NCBI GenBank assembly: GCA_050694015.1
Contig: JBOGWY010000079.1
Location: 1-16,698, forward strand
Length of the DNA: 16,698 nucleotides
Direction: 5' to 3'
Origin: JBOGWY01 sp050694015
GTDB lineage: Bacteria > Actinomycetota > CADDZG01 > WHSQ01
A program made the position numbers and the translations under genes. Position 1 is the stretch's first letter, and each line of letters opens with the position of its first letter. The notes under the pieces were generated by a model. It saw nothing but the letters and a program-made list of their open reading frames with translations, made no database searches and was not told the origin of the DNA. Shown one piece after another: positions 6,917 through 13,860 of this stretch.

Positions 6917-7888
6917 ATGCGGTCGGCGCTGATCACCGGCATCCTCGGGCAAGACGGCTTTTATCTGTCGCGCTTACTGCTCGATAAGGGCTACCGGGTC
7001 TTCGGCTTGGTCCGGCCCGACTCTGCAGAGACGGAGCGTTTGCACGTGGACCTCGCCCGTGTGGCGGCCGTGGAGGGCGACCTGCGTGACGAGACTTCAC
7101 TGATCGCGGCGCTGCACGCCAGCGAGCCCGATGAGGTCTACAACCTGGCGGGTCCGTCCTTCAAGCCTTCCTCACGGCGCCGCCCCGTGGAAGCGGTCGA
7201 TGTACTAGGGATAGGCGTTCTCCGATTACTCGACGCGATCCGTGAGACCGCACCGCGCGGCATCCGTTTCGTGCAGGCATCCTCGAGTGAGATGTTCGGG
7301 GATCCCGCCGTGAGTCCGCAGGACGAATCGACGCCGCTGCGTCCTAGCGATCCATACGCGGTCGGAAAGAGCTTCGCTCACAATCTCGTCGGCATGTATA
7401 GAGACCTATTCGGTGTGCATGCTTCGGCGGCCATCTGCTACAACCACGAATCTCCTCGACGGCGACCAGAGTTCGTTACGCGTTCGATCTCCCGGGGCGT
7501 TGCGAGGATCGCTGCGGGTCTGGCAGAGGACCTAACCGTAGGTTCCCTGACCTCCGCCCGCGACTGGGGCTTCGCGGGGGACTACGTCGAGGCGATGTGG
7601 TTGATGACCCAGCAGGAACGGCCGGCGGATTACGTCATAGCGACGGGCGAGACCCACACGGTGGGGGACTTCTGCCGCGTGGCCTTCGCGGCCATCGGAG
7701 TGGATGGATGGGAGTCGCGTGTCGTGCTCGATCCCGAGCTTAGCCACTCGAACGACACGGTGCCGTTGGTGGGTGACATCACAAAGGCATCTCGGTTACT
7801 CGGATGGCGACCGATGGTGTCCTTCGAAGAACTCGTCGACATGATGGTGCGTCACGACCTCGAACTGCTGCACGCTTCGAGTGCGTAA
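6917..7888 (+). CDS. gmd: GDP-mannose 4,6-dehydratase-like SDR
   Basis: 323 residues, somewhat shorter than typical Gmd (about 340-370). Seen: nucleotide-binding G-I-L-G-Q-D-G (8-14), P-D-E-V-Y-N-L-A (71-78), a Q-A-S-S-S-E-M-F-G active-site segment (120-128) with Ser where many Gmd proteins have Thr, Y-x3-K (Tyr147, Lys151), the Gmd hallmark N-H-E-S-P-R-R (176-182), and a later R-D-W-G-F-A-G-D-Y-V followed by W-L-M and Q-Q-E. Known: Gmd converts GDP-D-mannose to GDP-4-keto-6-deoxymannose, entry point to GDP-fucose, rhamnose, perosamine and virenose. Odd: the usual A-Q-S-H-V-x-x-S-F-E region reads A-G-P-S-F-K-P-S-S-R-R-R, so substrate or oligomer contacts may differ; a closely related 4-reductase (Rmd) role is the alternative. 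The ATG at 6917 has GGAG 10 bases upstream. It shares the strand with the C-methyltransferase gene, and its last 37 bases overlap the convergent GT4 gene. Confidence 0.75.
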   Translation: MRSALITGILGQDGFYLSRLLLDKGYRVFGLVRPDSAETERLHVDLARVAAVEGDLRDETSLIAALHASEPDEVYNLAGPSFKPSSRRRPVEAVDVLGIGVLRLLDAIRETAPRGIRFVQASSSEMFGDPAVSPQDESTPLRPSDPYAVGKSFAHNLVGMYRDLFGVHASAAICYNHESPRRRPEFVTRSISRGVARIAAGLAEDLTVGSLTSARDWGFAGDYVEAMWLMTQQERPADYVIATGETHTVGDFCRVAFAAIGVDGWESRVVLDPELSHSNDTVPLVGDITKASRLLGWRPMVSFEELVDMMVRHDLELLHASSA

Positions 7889-9042
7889 GAGATGAACTCC
7901 GCCGCGCGTTGACGGCGCGTTCTTTCGGTCACTTCTGCTGCCTCGCGCTCGGCCCGTTCATCCGGTCCGGGCCTGAGGTTCTCAAGCGCGTCGCCGAGTA
8001 CGCTCGCCAGAGATCTCGAGGAGCCAACCTCGAAGAGGATTCCTTCGGGGGCCTGCTCGCGGTGCACGGGGATGTCCGAGAGGATTACCGGGCGACCGAC
8101 CGCCTTTGCGTCCTCGACCACCGTGCTCCAGCCTTCAAACGTTGACGGCTGGATGACAGCGGCTGCATGTCTGAGTATCTGGATCTGATCCGCACGAGAA
8201 ACAACGCCCAGGAACTTCACTTGGTTGGCGAGCCCCTCTCGCTCGATGAGACTTATCAGCCTCGGAACGTGATCAACGTCGCGTGGATCGCTCATGGTTC
8301 CCGTACACACAACGGTTGGGGTCTTGCCAACCTTTCGAAGCGATGCAAGAGCTTCGAAGAGAGTGGAGTGACCCTTATGCGCCCAAAACTGGTTCGGAAC
8401 GTATAGATAGAAGTCCGGAAGATCGAACGCCTGATGCGGATCCCGGCCGCCTTCCTCCGCATCCGTGAGCGTCGTACAGAAGGACCAAACGCGCGGCATC
8501 GCCGACGCAGAGGGGTACAGGCGTGCGAAGTCCGACAGCGCACTTTGACTGCTCAGGATGACGACGCCTTTGCTTCCGGCGACATCGGCAAACCTCCGGT
8601 CGCGGCTAGCCTTCTCCTCCGGACTGAAGAACTGCGGGAGGTGGATGTGCTGGAAGTCCGGTATCCACTGCATCTGCGGTGTTCCCGGGATGGGTCTCCC
8701 GAATCCCGGATAGGTGACGTCTAGTCCCCGGAACGCAGCACTGAGAGGCTTCCCGATCGTGGGTTGAACGACGCGGCGCGTGAACCGTCTCGCCTTCAGG
8801 GCCACCTCGGCGAGCCACGACGGAACGGAGGGGGCCGCGAGCTCCACGAAGGCAAGGTCGGAGAGGTCGCGAGCGCGTTCGACACTCACCACGTTTACCG
8901 GTAGGAGGCGCACGATCGGCCGCTGTTCCTCCGGAAGGGACGACAGTGTGTAGACGAGATTGCGCACGTAGATGAATCCCCCCGGCCACCCTGGGTCGTA
9001 GCCGGCTTCGATCCCGATCCGCCGTCGGGGCGTAGATATCAT
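7852..9042 (-). CDS. Glycosyltransferase, GT4 family
   Basis: 396 residues from the ATG at 9042. An upstream ATG at 9168 is less likely, because the extra 42 residues are arginine-rich and lie inside the GT2 gene, while ATG 9042 overlaps the GT2 stop as ATGA. Seen: I-G-I-E-A-G-Y-D-P-G-W-P-G-G (9-22) is a typical N-terminal glycine loop of this GT4 subgroup. A Y-L-Y-V-P-N-Q-F-W-A-H-K (212-223) is the interdomain/donor-domain start. The block QPSTFEGWSTVVEDAKAVGR (298-317) holds the first Glu of the E-x7-E pair (303); the second position has Asp311 beside Glu310. Known: such enzymes add a sugar from an NDP-sugar with retention. It is third in the ABC-GT2-GT4 operon, and its 3' end overlaps the convergent gmd-like gene by 37 bases. 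Sugar specificity unknown. Confidence 0.88.
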   Translation of the reverse strand: MISTPRRRIGIEAGYDPGWPGGFIYVRNLVYTLSSLPEEQRPIVRLLPVNVVSVERARDLSDLAFVELAAPSVPSWLAEVALKARRFTRRVVQPTIGKPLSAAFRGLDVTYPGFGRPIPGTPQMQWIPDFQHIHLPQFFSPEEKASRDRRFADVAGSKGVVILSSQSALSDFARLYPSASAMPRVWSFCTTLTDAEEGGRDPHQAFDLPDFYLYVPNQFWAHKGHSTLFEALASLRKVGKTPTVVCTGTMSDPRDVDHVPRLISLIEREGLANQVKFLGVVSRADQIQILRHAAAVIQPSTFEGWSTVVEDAKAVGRPVILSDIPVHREQAPEGILFEVGSSRSLASVLGDALENLRPGPDERAEREAAEVTERTRRQRAAEFISYALEACSSSRS

Positions 9043-9998
9043 CGCTCGACGCCGGCTCGGACGAACGACTTGAAGCGACGCCCCACGATCGGGATCAAGG
9101 CGATCGCTGCGCGACGAGTGTCGATCCGGAAGGCGGCCGACGGCGCGGCGGCGAGGAATCCCTGCCATCGCCGGCCCGGCTCACCGCGCGGCGGTCGCGT
9201 CGCGCGCCACAGGAATCGCAGACCCGAGAGTCGGTACGAGAACGCCAGACGAGCGTCGTCTAGGCGGCGGCGCTTCACGCCGCGCGTGGAGCGCATACGT
9301 CCGTGCCGGCCCGATATCTCATCGAGCTCGGCCATCGCTCGTTCCCGCGCGTGCTCCCCGGAGGTGAGGCGAGTCTCATGTTCGCCTTCGTAGGCGAGCA
9401 CCTCCTCGATCCGGTGACCCGGATACCGACTTGAGATACGCATCCAGTACTCCATGTCGGCGGCGAGGTGCAGCGACTCGTCGAACCCCCCGAAGGCTTC
9501 GGTCACCTCTCGTCGCCAGAAGACGGTCGGTTGACCGATCAGTCCACCGCGCCTTAAGTACTCGGCATCGAATGACGGGTAGAAGACAAGGGTTCCCACA
9601 CCCGTGGACTCGTCGACATTGAGCATGTCGCCGTAGACGAATCCGACGTCTTTCCTGCGAAGGAGCTCGTCCACCGCCACGCGTACGCTGTACGGGAAGT
9701 AGCGGTCGTCGGTGTTGAGGTAGGCGAGGACCTGACCGCCGGCGAGGCGCAACCCCTTGTTAACGGCTTGATACATGCCTTCGTCCGGTTCCGAGATCCA
9801 CCGGAGTCCATCTGATCTTTCGTATCGGGCGAGGACCTCGCGAGTGTCGTCTTCAGATCCACCGTCGACGACGATGTGCTCGATATTCGGGTATGTCTGC
9901 GCGCGGACCGATTCGATCGTGCCTTCGAGGAGACTCGCTCTGTTCAAGGTCGGCGTAACGATCGTCACGAGGGGAAGCTGTGGGTCTGAAGCGATCAG
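9039..9998 (-). CDS. Glycosyltransferase, GT2 family (GT-A fold); start uncertain
   Basis: Seen: the canonical start of a GT-A domain, VTIVTPTLNR, then a D-G-G-S-E-D-D-T loop, an E-P-D-E-G-M-Y-Q-A-V-N-K-G segment and the metal/nucleotide motif N-T-D-D, followed by G-F-V-Y-G-D and G-Q-P-T-V-F-W. The basic C-terminal tail of roughly 100 residues has no recognisable domain. The first in-frame ATG (10097) would overlap the ABC gene by 103 bases and add an unlike N-terminus. I prefer a CTG at 9998, which forms a CTGA overlap with the ABC stop and has AGGAG 8 bases before it, giving 319 residues; a GTG at 9968 is a second choice. Known: GT2 enzymes transfer sugars from NDP-donors, often with inversion, to lipid-linked acceptors. 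It sits mid-operon, coupled to genes on both sides. Family firm; start not. Confidence 0.85.
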   Translation of the reverse strand: MIASDPQLPLVTIVTPTLNRASLLEGTIESVRAQTYPNIEHIVVDGGSEDDTREVLARYERSDGLRWISEPDEGMYQAVNKGLRLAGGQVLAYLNTDDRYFPYSVRVAVDELLRRKDVGFVYGDMLNVDESTGVGTLVFYPSFDAEYLRRGGLIGQPTVFWRREVTEAFGGFDESLHLAADMEYWMRISSRYPGHRIEEVLAYEGEHETRLTSGEHARERAMAELDEISGRHGRMRSTRGVKRRRLDDARLAFSYRLSGLRFLWRATRPPRGEPGRRWQGFLAAAPSAAFRIDTRRAAIALIPIVGRRFKSFVRAGVER

Positions 9999-11806
9999 CG
10001 AGTCATCTCCTCGAACAGCGGGTTCCGAGCGAGCAGCTCGTCGAAGGTTCCCGTGTCGATCTGCCGACCTCGATCCAGCACCATGATCCGGTCGCACCTT
10101 CGGACCGTCGTCAGACGATGGGCGATCATGATCAGCGTGTAGGCGCCGTGGAGTGCCTCCAGTCCATCGATCAGTTCGGCCTCGGTGACGTTGTCGAGGG
10201 CAGACGTTGCTTCATCGAAGATCAATACCTGAGGGTTCCCGTAGAGGGCGCGAGCGATCGCGACGCGTTGCCTTTGGCCGCCGGACAGGCGTACGCCTCG
10301 TTCGCCGACCACTGTGTCGAGACCCTGAGGGAGTGATTCGATCAGGTCTGACAACTGAGCCATCTCCACTGCCCTGGCTATCGCGGTGTCGTCGATGAAG
10401 TCCTTCTCGACGCCGAACGCGATGTTGTTCTTTAGCGAATCATCGAGAAGGAACATCGTCTGAGGAACCATCCCGAGATTGCCCTGCCATGCCCGCACGT
10501 GCTCGTGGATCGAGACTCCGTCAACCGCGACGTCACCCCCCGTCGGTGTCAGCAGACCCAGGAGGATGTCGGCGACCGTGCTCTTGCCTGCTCCCGTGGA
10601 CCCGACTATGCCGACCCACTCACCCCGCCTGATCGCGAACGACAGATCATCCAGGACCTGCGGGCGATCGGTGTCGTAAGCGAAGCTGACATCGACGAAC
10701 GCGATCTCACGTTCGAACGGGAGGGGATCTGGGGCTTCCCCGTGGACGGGAGCAGCCTCCTTGAACGTCTCGAGTTCAGCATGGATGTCCTGCACAGCAG
10801 GTGCGCCGAACTTGAAGCTGTTCACATTCGCGATCACACGATTGAGAGACGGCATTATCCGAAGTCCGGCGTATGCGAACAGGCCCAGGACGGCGAGAGC
10901 CTCCTGCAACGAACGCCCGGTCGTCACCGTCACGATCAAGAAAACAAGGATAAGGAGGACAAGGGTCGTTTCGGCGGACACGCGAGGGATCTCCGCGAGC
11001 GCGGACCTCAGATAGAACGCTCGTGCCGACATCGCACGATGGATGGCGAAACGTTGCTTGAAGAAGGACTCGCGTCCGAACACCTTCACCTCACGTAGCC
11101 CCTGCATGCTCTCCTGTAGAGCTTGAAGGGTCGTTCGTCCGGTCTCCTGCATCGTCATCCCAAGGCGGAAGGTCCGCGGAAGGATGAGCCTCAACAAGAC
11201 AAGGCTTATCGGAGCAAGTAGGACGATCGCGAGCGTCGTGGTCAAAGGTGACGCTAAGAACAAGGCCGCAAGGACGCCAAGTACGAGGAAGGATTCCGAC
11301 GCTGCCAGGACGCCCGGGATGAATGCCATCTGTACGACTTGACCAACCGAGACGTGCGCGTTGCGGATCGTTTCGGCCGAGTTCCGTTGAAGGTGGAATG
11401 CGTACGGCATCTGTAGATACCCGCCGAGTAAGCGGGTTGCGAGACGGGCGCCGGCGTTTTGGGCAACGCGGTTCTGCCAGTACGCCTGCAGCAACAAGAA
11501 GATGGCTCGAACCAGATAGAAGACCCCGATCAGGATCGCGGCGCGGACCAAGAACTCGTTGTCGGAAAGGCCCGGGAACCGCGCTCGGATGTCGCCGACG
11601 ATGGGGAGATCCACGCCCTGTGTGGGCGCAGTGATCGACGCTACGAGCGTGAATATGAGAAGCGCTCCCGCGGTCTCCATCACGCCCGCGACCGCGGCGA
11701 GGCCGACGAGGACGGCCCACTTGTAGCGGTGTCCGGGCTCGATGAGCTCTATCGCCTTGCGCAGGCTCTCTCCCTGGAGTCGCTTCACGCCTTCATCTTG
11801 AAGCAT
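9995..11806 (-). CDS. ABC exporter half-transporter with fused ATPase (PglK/MsbA-like flippase)
   Basis: 603 residues from the ATG at 11806 (a TTG at 11818 would add four; the start is not well marked). Seen: an N-terminal membrane domain with about six hydrophobic segments, near 30-55, 86-108, 155-180, 182-208, 272-298 and 305-325. The nucleotide-binding domain has Walker A GSTGAGKST (402-410), Q-loop V-P-Q (447-449), signature LSGGQRQRVAIARAL (507-521), Walker B V-L-I-F-D-E (527-532) and H-loop I-A-H-R-L (561-565). All catalytic elements are intact, so a homodimer is plausible. Known: type I exporters of this shape flip lipids and lipid-linked oligosaccharides (MsbA, PglK). Inferred: it moves the lipid-linked glycan built by the neighbouring glycosyltransferases to the outer face. 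It is the first gene of the operon with GT2 and GT4. Family is firm; the flippase role comes from context. Confidence 0.9.
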   Translation of the reverse strand: MLQDEGVKRLQGESLRKAIELIEPGHRYKWAVLVGLAAVAGVMETAGALLIFTLVASITAPTQGVDLPIVGDIRARFPGLSDNEFLVRAAILIGVFYLVRAIFLLLQAYWQNRVAQNAGARLATRLLGGYLQMPYAFHLQRNSAETIRNAHVSVGQVVQMAFIPGVLAASESFLVLGVLAALFLASPLTTTLAIVLLAPISLVLLRLILPRTFRLGMTMQETGRTTLQALQESMQGLREVKVFGRESFFKQRFAIHRAMSARAFYLRSALAEIPRVSAETTLVLLILVFLIVTVTTGRSLQEALAVLGLFAYAGLRIMPSLNRVIANVNSFKFGAPAVQDIHAELETFKEAAPVHGEAPDPLPFEREIAFVDVSFAYDTDRPQVLDDLSFAIRRGEWVGIVGSTGAGKSTVADILLGLLTPTGGDVAVDGVSIHEHVRAWQGNLGMVPQTMFLLDDSLKNNIAFGVEKDFIDDTAIARAVEMAQLSDLIESLPQGLDTVVGERGVRLSGGQRQRVAIARALYGNPQVLIFDEATSALDNVTEAELIDGLEALHGAYTLIMIAHRLTTVRRCDRIMVLDRGRQIDTGTFDELLARNPLFEEMTR

Positions 11807-11867
11807 CCCTAGAGGCAAGTCGTGTCTACGCTAGGCGGGTTCTCAGTTGGATCGCATGGAGTTGCGG
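11807..11867. promoter_or_regulatory. Short divergent region between ABC exporter and SDR genes
   Basis: 61 bases separate the preferred divergent starts. Both promoters would have to overlap here or extend into the 5' coding ends. I see no clear promoter motif or palindrome in it; the GGAG at 11858-11861 is the ribosome site of the SDR gene. Confidence 0.35.
11858..11861 (+). promoter_or_regulatory. Shine-Dalgarno site deciding the SDR start
   Basis: GGAG at 11858-11861 lies 6 bases before the ATG at 11868 and overlaps the possible in-frame ATG at 11856 and TTG at 11847. It favours translation from 11868, which also places the Rossmann glycine motif at the expected distance from the N-terminus. 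Confidence 0.5.
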
Positions 11868-12812
11868 ATGAACGAGGAGAGCTTGCTCTGGGTGACCGGG
11901 GGCCGGGGATTCGTCGGCCGTCGGGTCGCTCGCGCGTTCGCTGCCCGCGGATGGACGGTTTCGGGCTTGGGGCGCGGGGAATGGACCGACCACCTCGACT
12001 GGGGAGTGCAGCACTGGCTCTCAAGTTCCGTTTCCGATGCGGCCCTGGATACGTGGTTGGAAGCGACGGGGCGTCCCGACGCTGTGTTCCATGCTGCCGG
12101 TAGCGGCACTGTCGCCCAAGCGGTCGCTCGACATCGCGAGGCGTTCGCGGACACGGTTACGTCGGCGTTCGATGTGATTGAGTTCCTTCGCACGAAAGCG
12201 CCCGAGGCGGTGCTCGTTTATCCCTCGAGCTGCGCGGTCTACGGCCAGGCGACGCTGCCGACGCCTGAGAGTGCCCCCTTAGCACCCGTTTCTCCGTACG
12301 GTTCGCATAAGGCCGCGGTCGAGTCTCTCCTCGACCGGGCAAGCACGACGTTCGGACTGAGGTCGGCGATCATCCGTTTCTTCTCCATCTACGGAAGCGG
12401 ATTGACGAAGCAGATCTTCTGGGACCTCGCCCAGAGGATCTTGCAGCGTGACGAGGTCGTGACGCTGGGCGGAACCGGCCTCGAAACGCGCGACTTCATC
12501 CATATCGACGATGCGATCGAACTCATCGATGTGAGCATCAGAAGTGTTGCTTCGAGCTCGCCGGGATCACCGTTGGTGGTGAACGGTGGGACCGGGAGGT
12601 CTGTGTCGATCGCGGACATCGCGCGTCTAGTGGTTGCATCCATGGATGCCTCGACGCGGATCGAATTCAGTGGCGTTCAGCGTCCCGGAGATCCGAGCCA
12701 TTACCAAGCCGACAATAGTCGTGCTGCATCGTTGGGATTTCGGCCGTCGCGAGCCATAGAGGAAGGCGTCTCCGAATACTGCGAGTGGGTCGCGCGTACC
12801 GCGCCGGCCTAG
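11868..12812 (+). CDS. NAD(P)-dependent sugar epimerase/dehydratase (extended SDR)
   Basis: 314 residues from the ATG at 11868. Seen: Rossmann motif T-G-G-R-G-F-V-G (10-17), V-F-H-A-A-G (73-78), the active-site strand V-Y-P-S-S-C-A-V-Y-G (117-126), catalytic Y-G-S-H-K (Tyr144, Lys148), and a later R-D-F-I-H-I-D-D-A motif of the epimerase family. Known: these features define extended SDRs acting on nucleotide sugars, among them 4-epimerases, 4,6-dehydratases and 4-ketoreductases. The family cannot be resolved further by eye. Inferred: it could be the reductase or epimerase that finishes the sugar begun by the Gmd-like and C-methyltransferase enzymes, or an epimerase for another donor. It is a lone gene, divergent from the ABC operon, and its TAG stop shares bases with the stop of the convergent FkbM gene. 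Confidence 0.85.
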   Translation: MNEESLLWVTGGRGFVGRRVARAFAARGWTVSGLGRGEWTDHLDWGVQHWLSSSVSDAALDTWLEATGRPDAVFHAAGSGTVAQAVARHREAFADTVTSAFDVIEFLRTKAPEAVLVYPSSCAVYGQATLPTPESAPLAPVSPYGSHKAAVESLLDRASTTFGLRSAIIRFFSIYGSGLTKQIFWDLAQRILQRDEVVTLGGTGLETRDFIHIDDAIELIDVSIRSVASSSPGSPLVVNGGTGRSVSIADIARLVVASMDASTRIEFSGVQRPGDPSHYQADNSRAASLGFRPSRAIEEGVSEYCEWVARTAPA

Positions 12813-13774
12813 TTCTCTGCGGCCAACTCTCGCAATCGCACCGACACCGGCGACCCCGGCGGGCACGCGAAGAAGTTGTATCCGCGCCCGCTTATGTGTT
12901 TGCTGATCCGCGCCGACTCGACGTCCGGGATCGTCCTCACGCGCGAATCGTCGTCGCAGTAGAACACTTCGAACTGCAGGTTCTCGATCATGTGCTTGGT
13001 TATCAGCGCCCTGTCGTCGCGAGCGTGGTCCTCGTAGACGACCAAGACGTTTCCCGAGAGAGCGTCTTTCGCGCCGTTGAGTGCTTCTATCTCCGCACCT
13101 TCGACGTCTATCTTCAGGACGAGGAGTCGGCGATCGGCGGCCGCGTAGCGCGCGAGCGCGTCATCGATCGTGATCGTCCTAACCGTCGTCGTCCTAAAGC
13201 CCTCGGCGACGAGCTGCTCCTTGACATCGGTGGCGATGCTTCCCCAGGCGTGGCGCGTCCGGTCGACAGGCATCTGCACCTCGACATCCGATGTTGACCA
13301 CACTGCGCGATCGACCGGAGTGAAACGGTCGTCGTTCAGAGACGCGTTCTCTTTGAGAGATCGACAAAGCAGCGGCGACGCTTCTATAGACACGATCCTG
13401 TGACGCCCTTCGACCAATCCCGAAGCCCAAACACTCCAGTAGCCGACGTTCGCTCCGCAATCGACGACTACCGAGTCCCTCTCCAAGACGCGCTCGAGAA
13501 CGCTGGCGATCTCCGGCTCGTAGGCGCCGTCCCGCAAGATCGGCGCGATCCAGTACGCGTCGTAGAGACCGACCTTCAGAAGCCTGCGGTTGCCTAGATC
13601 GAATATGACGAAGTTGCGATATCGAAAGAGCGACGCGAGCTTCTCGACCGCTCGCCCGAGACCGCGACGCTTCCATGGCCGCAGGAGGAAGCGAGCGATG
13701 AGTATCGCAGCGATATGGGGGAGGGCGAGTGGGCCGGGGCCGACGCTAACTATCCTTGGGGCTGCTTTTTTCAT
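12809..13774 (-). CDS. FkbM family methyltransferase (second copy)
   Basis: 321 residues from the ATG at 13774, with GAG a few bases upstream. The N-terminus (1-50) holds a hydrophobic stretch L-P-H-I-A-A-I-L-I-A-R-F-L-L (18-31) followed by basic residues, which may be an amphipathic membrane anchor. Seen: SAM motif VVVDCGANVGYWSVW (102-116), S-I-E-A-S-P (129-134), a N-x-A-x-N-like segment and the FkbM hallmark L-K-I-D-V-E-G-A-E (220-228), with a Y-E-D-H (about 247-250) further on. Known: FkbM enzymes O-methylate sugars in many bacterial glycan loci. It is closer to the classical FkbM layout than the protein at 3262. Inferred: a second O-methylation on the product. It lies alone on the minus strand, sharing its stop tetramer with the SDR gene and divergent from asnB. 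Position methylated unknown. Confidence 0.88.
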   Translation of the reverse strand: MKKAAPRIVSVGPGPLALPHIAAILIARFLLRPWKRRGLGRAVEKLASLFRYRNFVIFDLGNRRLLKVGLYDAYWIAPILRDGAYEPEIASVLERVLERDSVVVDCGANVGYWSVWASGLVEGRHRIVSIEASPLLCRSLKENASLNDDRFTPVDRAVWSTSDVEVQMPVDRTRHAWGSIATDVKEQLVAEGFRTTTVRTITIDDALARYAAADRRLLVLKIDVEGAEIEALNGAKDALSGNVLVVYEDHARDDRALITKHMIENLQFEVFYCDDDSRVRTIPDVESARISKHISGRGYNFFACPPGSPVSVRLRELAAEN

Positions 13775-13860
13775 ACGTCTCGGTGGCTAGCGTATGGGCC
13801 AGCTCTTCTCTTGAACATCGCCGAGTCGGGCTGGGACGGTAGCCGAAGGAGATTCCGATC
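13775..13860. promoter_or_regulatory. Divergent intergenic region between FkbM and asnB genes
   Basis: 86 bases between divergent starts. It contains GCTAGC (13786-13791), a TTGAAC (13811-13816) that could be a -35 element for asnB without a convincing -10, and the strong ribosome site of asnB. Promoter assignment is tentative. Confidence 0.4.
13846..13852 (+). promoter_or_regulatory. Strong Shine-Dalgarno site of asnB
   Basis: AAGGAGA at 13846-13852 sits 8 bases before the ATG at 13861. It is the best ribosome site in the window and agrees with the required Met-Cys start of the glutaminase domain. Confidence 0.6.

Noticed and set aside
9043..9168. N-terminal extension of the GT4 protein encoded at 7852-9042
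   Set aside because: The 42 extra residues lie inside the GT2 gene, and the ATGA overlap at 9039-9042 gives a natural start.
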